Assembly: GCA_040403075.1 (NCBI GenBank)
Contig: JBBALJ010000018.1
Coordinates: 1 to 44,420, forward strand
Origin: RGVD01 sp040403075
Lineage (GTDB): Bacteria > Bacteroidota > Bacteroidia > UKL13-3
Reading direction: 5' to 3'
Length of the DNA stretch: 44,420 bases
Positions within the stretch are counted from its first letter, which is position 1; each line of letters starts with the position of its first letter. Position numbers and translations under genes: made by a program. This document shows, one piece after another, positions 40,583 through 44,420 of the stretch. The notes under the pieces are model-generated. The model was given only the letters and a program-made list of their open reading frames with translations. It was not told the DNA's origin and ran no database searches.

Positions 40583-41587
40583 TTAAAACGATAGGAAGTT
40601 GTCATCATTCAGGTATTCCTCTGCCTCATTTTCCTTCTCTGTGTTAATGTTCTTCTTGGCTTTTGGAGCCACAAAGGGCATCCACAGCAGTTTAATGGAT
40701 AGATAAACTGTTGGTTTTACAGTAGCCTCATAATATGATTTTTCATCCCTTTCTGCATCTTGTGTAAAACGCAATTGTTGTTTGCTACTGATAGCCAAAT
40801 CAGCCATCAACCTGAACTTGGGACTTATTTTGTATATAACATTGGCACCGAGTAAATAACTGCTTCTTCTAAACAATACAGTATTGTATGAACTATCAAA
40901 ATAATTGCGGTTCATAAATCTGTTCATGCTGCCATTGGGTTTTAGGAACAAACCCGCACTCAAATTGGAATTGAAAACATGTCGGTATGTGATGTTGTAG
41001 GGTAGGTTAACAAGCAAAATGTTTTTTGGATTAAACCGATAGGTTCCGCCCACAATGGGAAGCAAATTACCTTCACCAAACAGATAGGTGTAGGTAAGAC
41101 CAATGCGGTATTTAAATTTTGTATTCACCATCCTACTATATAAAAAGCTTGCATTGTAGCGCCAATTAGGATTGTTGATGGTGTATTCGTCTTCGTTAAG
41201 CATGGGCCTTATGCTTAGCAAATACATGTTTTTTATACCCGAAGTGTAAATGCCATTAAAACCTAGTGATAGGTTGATGAGTTTTCTGTCTAAGACTGTG
41301 TTTTCAAAATTGGCTGCATTTAATACAAAACTAGGCTGAAAACCCAAGTATAAGAAGTGTTTTAGGCCATATTCGCTTTTGGTATAATTACTATGATAGA
41401 GGGGTAAGTTTAAAGAAAGGCTGCTTTGCCCTAAGCCAAAAGTATGGGAACTGCTATCGTATTTTTGATTGCCCAAATGGCTATACGAAAGCATCAATCT
41501 CGGGCTTGTAAGCATTTGTAGGTTTTGCGCCAATAATGGCAAGGTACCCATTAGGGACAATAATAAGAAAGCATATTTTTTAAGCAC
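40583..41587 (-). CDS. Outer-membrane beta-barrel protein, DUF6268-like
   Basis: The 334-residue protein has a signal peptide (1-20, ending PLLA before Gln) and a barrel-like body of alternating strands (RLMLSYSHLGNQ, FGLGQSSLSLNLPLYHSN). In style this is the Bacteroidota family DUF6268. An unusual polar tail after the last strand (KAKKNINTEKENEAEEYLND) probably stays in the periplasm. The start is a GTG at 41587; no in-frame ATG lies before the signal peptide. It probably belongs with the barrel gene downstream (56-base gap), although that gene also has its own -7 box. Confidence 0.72.
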   Translation of the reverse strand: MLKKYAFLLLSLMGTLPLLAQNLQMLTSPRLMLSYSHLGNQKYDSSSHTFGLGQSSLSLNLPLYHSNYTKSEYGLKHFLYLGFQPSFVLNAANFENTVLDRKLINLSLGFNGIYTSGIKNMYLLSIRPMLNEDEYTINNPNWRYNASFLYSRMVNTKFKYRIGLTYTYLFGEGNLLPIVGGTYRFNPKNILLVNLPYNITYRHVFNSNLSAGLFLKPNGSMNRFMNRNYFDSSYNTVLFRRSSYLLGANVIYKISPKFRLMADLAISSKQQLRFTQDAERDEKSYYEATVKPTVYLSIKLLWMPFVAPKAKKNINTEKENEAEEYLNDDNFLSF

Positions 41588-41676
41588 GTTTGCAATTTAG
41601 GAATAAGCCATAAATAAAAAACCTTTGCTTGTTAGCATAACTGGTATAGCATAAAAAATTATTTAACTCAATTGGA

Positions 41677-41684
41677 TATATTTG
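41677..41684 (+). promoter_or_regulatory. -7 box of the HEPN-like gene
   Basis: TATATTTG is a perfect TAnnTTTG, 53 bases before the ATG at 41738. No -33 element is clear. Confidence 0.45.
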
Positions 41685-41737
41685 TTGGTGAAGATTATCA
41701 CAAAGTCTGAAAAAAGCATGTCTTTTATAAAAAATCT

Positions 41738-42400
41738 ATGAGAAAAAGTGAAGAATTAAATGAAAAAGAACTAGATGAATATTTTCAAAAAAAGCAATAT
41801 GAGATTAAGGCAACGGATTCATTAATTTGGTTATTGTATGCTCAAGATGTATATAGAAGTTCAGAAATCTTGGCAAATAGATCAATTGAGGCCAATAAAA
41901 AAGCCGTTGAAAAATTTTACGAAAGGGCTAAAAGTAATCAAGAAATAAGTAGAGTATTAACAGATGAAGAATATTTAGAGCATATTGATGAGAATCAAAT
42001 CAGAATTGCATATTTCCTACTTTCTAGGGCAATAGAATTGGTTCTAAAAGGAATATTAATAGAAATGAACCCTAATAGATTTTATAAAGAAAAGGAATAT
42101 GAAATGAAATTTGGAAAATCAGGTCATGATATCTTATCTATGATGAAAGAAACAGGTATTCTTTTAGATTCAAAATATCAATCATATTTGAATACTTTGA
42201 ATGAATACATATTTAGCGCTACATATCCAGTACTTAAAAAACTACCAAATAATAACATAACAATCAATGAAAAGATTGATGTCACACATCATAACTATAG
42301 AGACGTGACAAAATTATACGATATTTTATTTGAAAAATTGAACGAATTGCGTGTTGTAAACAATAAAGGTGAAAGAAGGAACATTCTAAAAATAGAATAA
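41738..42400 (+). CDS. Helical protein of unknown function, possibly HEPN-like
   Basis: The 220-residue protein is almost entirely helical and very AT-rich. FLLSRAIELVLKGILIEMNP, SGHDILSMMKETGILL and LNTLNEYIFSATYPVLKK are spaced like helices of HEPN proteins, many of which are RNases or nucleotide-binding partners in defence and toxin systems. The usual Rx4-6H ribonuclease motif is not evident, and the ending that often reads RYP reads ATYP here. The family call is therefore tentative. It stands alone on its strand in a low-GC islet of unknown genes (41600-43520), which suggests horizontal gain. Confidence 0.5.
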   Translation: MRKSEELNEKELDEYFQKKQYEIKATDSLIWLLYAQDVYRSSEILANRSIEANKKAVEKFYERAKSNQEISRVLTDEEYLEHIDENQIRIAYFLLSRAIELVLKGILIEMNPNRFYKEKEYEMKFGKSGHDILSMMKETGILLDSKYQSYLNTLNEYIFSATYPVLKKLPNNNITINEKIDVTHHNYRDVTKLYDILFEKLNELRVVNNKGERRNILKIE

Positions 42401-42537
42401 CCTTTCAGACACTAACTGCCCGCAATCTGTCCACCCTAGGCTAACCCAAGCTGGCGCAAGCATTCTGCTCATGTTGGCGCTGCGTTAAGATATTGGTAGG
42501 GTACACTAATATGTAAATAAGGGCTGACAGGCAAAAT

Positions 42538-42924
42538 TTATTCTGCATCTTTAACAGCTCTTACAGCATACTCTTTTTTTTTCAATTGATCATATGAGAG
42601 ACTATATTGAAGGACTATTGCTCTTTCTTGGTCTTCTCCAAATTCACTTGAGGTCCAATGTTCTTCCTCATATTTATAATTGTCTATGTGTACAGAAATA
42701 CCATTCATTGTAAATAACTCATCACTTGTTGGAAGCCGCCAACCTTCGCCCAATAAAGAACAAGCTACTTTAGCTTCATCCCATGTCATTTTATTTGGAA
42801 AATCTTGTTTTGCAACTAATACTTTTTTGCCAGTAATTGGATTTTCAATTATGTTGTGTTTTCTACATGACATTATCGTTATTAATAATGCAAAAACGAT
42901 TGTTTTGATATAATTTTTCTTCAT
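42538..42924 (-). CDS. Lipoprotein with DUF1566-like (Lcl) domain
   Basis: The 128-residue protein has a lipoprotein signal (TIVFALLITIMSCRKHN, Cys20). One small domain follows with the pattern MTWDEAKVACSLLGEGWRLP, TSDELFTMNG, EHWTSS and YAVRAVKDAE. That is the layout of DUF1566/Lcl-type, C-type-lectin-like domains in surface lipoproteins. The ligand is unknown. It lies 15 bases after the 190-residue protein and is probably in the same unit. Confidence 0.75.
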   Translation of the reverse strand: MKKNYIKTIVFALLITIMSCRKHNIIENPITGKKVLVAKQDFPNKMTWDEAKVACSLLGEGWRLPTSDELFTMNGISVHIDNYKYEEEHWTSSEFGEDQERAIVLQYSLSYDQLKKKEYAVRAVKDAE

Positions 42925-42939
42925 AATTTTTTCAATAAA

Positions 42940-43512
42940 TTATTTAAATCCATTGGATTGCTTTTTTATTTCTATTTCTAATTCAGTTAAAGTGTCAATA
43001 ATAATTCGACAAATACATTGTATAGCTAAAAATTTAGATATGTTCTCAAGATTAATAATACCTCCCATATCTTTAAATAGTTCTTCTTTTTTATCTGTTG
43101 CTTTACCTAAGTGTACTCCACCTAAAACATGGCAAGCATGTTTTATTGTTTCTAATATGCTGTATTCATAATTGTTTACCTTTATAATAGTAATTTTCAG
43201 AAAATCTTGTTGCTTAAGTTCAATGTATTTATCATTAATTGGATATATATTTTGATATAAAAAATTCCCTTCTCTTTCATCGTTTACAGCCGCAATTACT
43301 CTAAATTTAAGTTTAACTCCATAGCTCTTATTTACCAAATCTGTTAAAGACTTACCTCCGTCTAGAAATAGTTGTCTAATAAGAGCAGAAGACCTAAGTA
43401 AATCATATTCACTATAATGATTAATCCGATTTCTGTATCTTAATTCGTCAAGTGTATTTAAGAAGATATAGTTTAATGTTGGTTGCCCTATAAATCTGAA
43501 CTTTCCTTTCAA
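42940..43512 (-). CDS. Hypothetical protein (190 aa) in the AT-rich islet
   Basis: I recognise no family. The protein has a mixed alpha/beta pattern; distinctive parts are LRSSALIRQLFLDGGKSLTD, IKHACHVLGGVHLGKATDKK and FLAIQCICRIIIDTLTEL. It has no signal peptide and is probably cytoplasmic. The start is TTG 43512: a stop lies two codons upstream, no in-frame ATG lies near, and a full promoter at 43535-43566 places transcription start about 18 bases before it. The lipoprotein gene follows after 15 bases. Confidence 0.6.
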   Translation of the reverse strand: MKGKFRFIGQPTLNYIFLNTLDELRYRNRINHYSEYDLLRSSALIRQLFLDGGKSLTDLVNKSYGVKLKFRVIAAVNDEREGNFLYQNIYPINDKYIELKQQDFLKITIIKVNNYEYSILETIKHACHVLGGVHLGKATDKKEELFKDMGGIINLENISKFLAIQCICRIIIDTLTELEIEIKKQSNGFK

Positions 43513-43534
43513 TTTGTTCTAAAATTTTGGTTAA

Positions 43535-43566
43535 CAAACATAGCTTTACGACCTCATTTTCGCAAA
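43535..43566 (-). promoter_or_regulatory. Promoter of the 190-aa and DUF1566-like genes
   Basis: On the minus strand TTTG (43566-43563), 20 bases, then TATGTTTG (43542-43535), a full match. It supports the TTG start at 43512. Confidence 0.7.
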
Positions 43567-43592
43567 TGCCAGCATTTTATGTTACCAAAGTC

Positions 43593-43638
43593 CTTGTTGG
43601 TTTTGTGCCTAGGATTATTGGTAGGGTTCACCAACAAG
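43593..43638. repeat. Inverted repeat in the spacer before the SOUL gene
   Basis: CTTGTTGGT (43593-43601) and ACCAACAAG (43630-43638) are exact 9-base arms around 28 bases. The loop includes ATTGGTAGGGT (43617-43627), which is repeated directly at 42492-42502 on the other side of the two-gene islet. Confidence 0.55.
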
Positions 43639-43701
43639 CAAATCAAATGGCAATAAAAAAGCTTTTTCAAACTTCTTGGCTATTGTTTTGTTACATGAAG
43701 T

Positions 43702-44313
43702 ATGAAAACAGTTTACTTCATCAGTATCATTTTGGTTGCATTGGTTTTATTTTCATTTAAAGCAGCTCCTTTATTATTTGCAAAAGTGCCACAGCAATCC
43801 TATACCGTGCTTGGGAATCACAACCAAATAGAATTTAGATATTATCCATCAGCTGTGATGGCCTCTGTTGTAAGCCCAGATACCACCTACGAAAAAGCTG
43901 CCAACAATAGCTTTAGAACCCTTGCCAGTTATATTTTTGGTGGCAATCAAACCCAAGAAAAAATTGCCATGACTGCACCTGTACATATGGATATAAGTGA
44001 AGGCAAAACCACCATGAGTTTTGTAATGCCTGAAGGCTATTCCATGAGTAATTTACCAAAACCACAATCAGGTAAAGTGATTTTAGGGGTTTCGGCAGCC
44101 GAGTATGTGGCTGTTATTCGTTTTGGGGGATGGGCTTCTGATAGCAAAATTGCTGCTATGAAGAAAGAATTAAGTGAAAGTTTGAAAAGCCTACATATTC
44201 TGCACCAAAGCAACTTTAGATACCTAGGCTACAATGCTCCTTGGGACCTAATAAACAGACGTAATGAAATTATTGTAGGTATAGATTCTACTTCTGTTCC
44301 AAAGGCACAATAA
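43702..44313 (+). CDS. SOUL-family haem-binding protein, exported
   Basis: SOUL/HBP proteins bind haem or related tetrapyrroles. The 203-residue protein has an N-terminal hydrophobic signal or anchor (about 3-20). The family pattern follows: IEFRYYPSAVMASVV, NNSFRTLASYIFGGNQTQEK, IAMTAPVHMD, FVMPEGYSMSNLPKP and FRYLGYNAPWDLINRRNEI. The actual ligand in this organism is unknown. It is monocistronic in the window, and I saw no convincing promoter box. Confidence 0.92.
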   Translation: MKTVYFISIILVALVLFSFKAAPLLFAKVPQQSYTVLGNHNQIEFRYYPSAVMASVVSPDTTYEKAANNSFRTLASYIFGGNQTQEKIAMTAPVHMDISEGKTTMSFVMPEGYSMSNLPKPQSGKVILGVSAAEYVAVIRFGGWASDSKIAAMKKELSESLKSLHILHQSNFRYLGYNAPWDLINRRNEIIVGIDSTSVPKAQ

Positions 44314-44420
44314 TACCTTAGCTTATTTGACCGAGCTTGGTTGGAGCTCAAATCCCTTTGTCCGTGGTTGGTGTCCTTTAGCTTTGCATTTCAATAATTC
44401 TTAAGTTATTGTAATTGTTG

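Noticed and set aside
43527..43760. 77-codon open frame before the SOUL gene
   Set aside because: It overlaps the SOUL coding start in another frame and crosses an inverted repeat and the promoter of the minus-strand gene.
44314..44420. Signals in the final intergenic bases
   Set aside because: Only a five-base inverted repeat (GAGCT/AGCTC) was seen; this is too short to call.

Overview
The window looks like a chromosomal contig of a low-GC Bacteroidota bacterium; the order cannot be fixed from this stretch. Four signs agree: type IX secretion sorting domains (type A and type B), many promoters with the Bacteroidota box TAnnTTTG (often with TTG or TTTG 18-22 bases upstream), near absence of Shine-Dalgarno sequences, and lineage-style proteins such as DUF4292, a short ATP synthase epsilon and a CarB without the MGS domain. 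Most of the window is ordinary core genome on both strands, with a few AT-rich accessory patches. It contains two runs of 100 N. One (1543-1642) hides part of thiL. The other (2950-3049) is a false gap, because the 55 bases on its two sides are the same sequence.

Layout. 1-781: a cut-off secreted protein and a second exported protein (-). 782-1263: gene-free, with a 44-base palindrome and four copies of a 16-base palindrome. 1264-1950 thiL (-), divergent from two SurA-type periplasmic prolyl isomerases (+) and prfA (+). 6926-8857: a membrane PAS protein that ends after its His-box helices, coupled to a single-domain receiver. 8912-10251: a small membrane protein and a GT2-like protein without its DxD site (-). 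10596-12342: a LytS/LytTR two-component pair (-), with a 21-base-spaced direct repeat beside it. 12481-14305 atpC and atpD (-). 14417-16137: a PH-like membrane protein and a Fic-HTH protein with a degraded Fic motif (-). 16302-18623 nadD, gmk, yicC and phhB (-). 18624-19396: a gene-free stretch with a strong candidate structured RNA. 19397-22379 fumC, a flavin reductase and meaB (-). 22441-25377: a type IX secreted protein, an EnvC-like factor and a DUF4292 lipoprotein (-).

25522-28912 is a carotenoid operon (+): crtI, crtB, a small exported protein and idi. IDI supplies DMAPP, CrtB makes phytoene and CrtI desaturates it. 29052-32587: two large type IX secreted proteins (-). 33110-33847: a gene split by one in-frame TAA (+), followed by a 21-base minisatellite. 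34198-37017 carB and 39047-39847 pyrF (both -) serve pyrimidine synthesis. Between them lie a TPR-like protein and threonine aldolase (+) and a 176-base nested-palindrome element. 39852-41587: two outer-membrane beta-barrels (-). 41738-43512 is an AT-rich islet of poorly known genes, including a possible HEPN protein. The window ends with a SOUL haem-binding protein (+).

No tRNA, rRNA, CRISPR array, transposase or phage gene was seen. The best leads for something undescribed are the candidate RNA at 19059-19251, the nested-palindrome element at 38843-39018, the minisatellite at 33920-34128, the palindrome cluster at 840-1070, and the altered signalling proteins (PAS/receiver pair, Fic-HTH, GT2-like).
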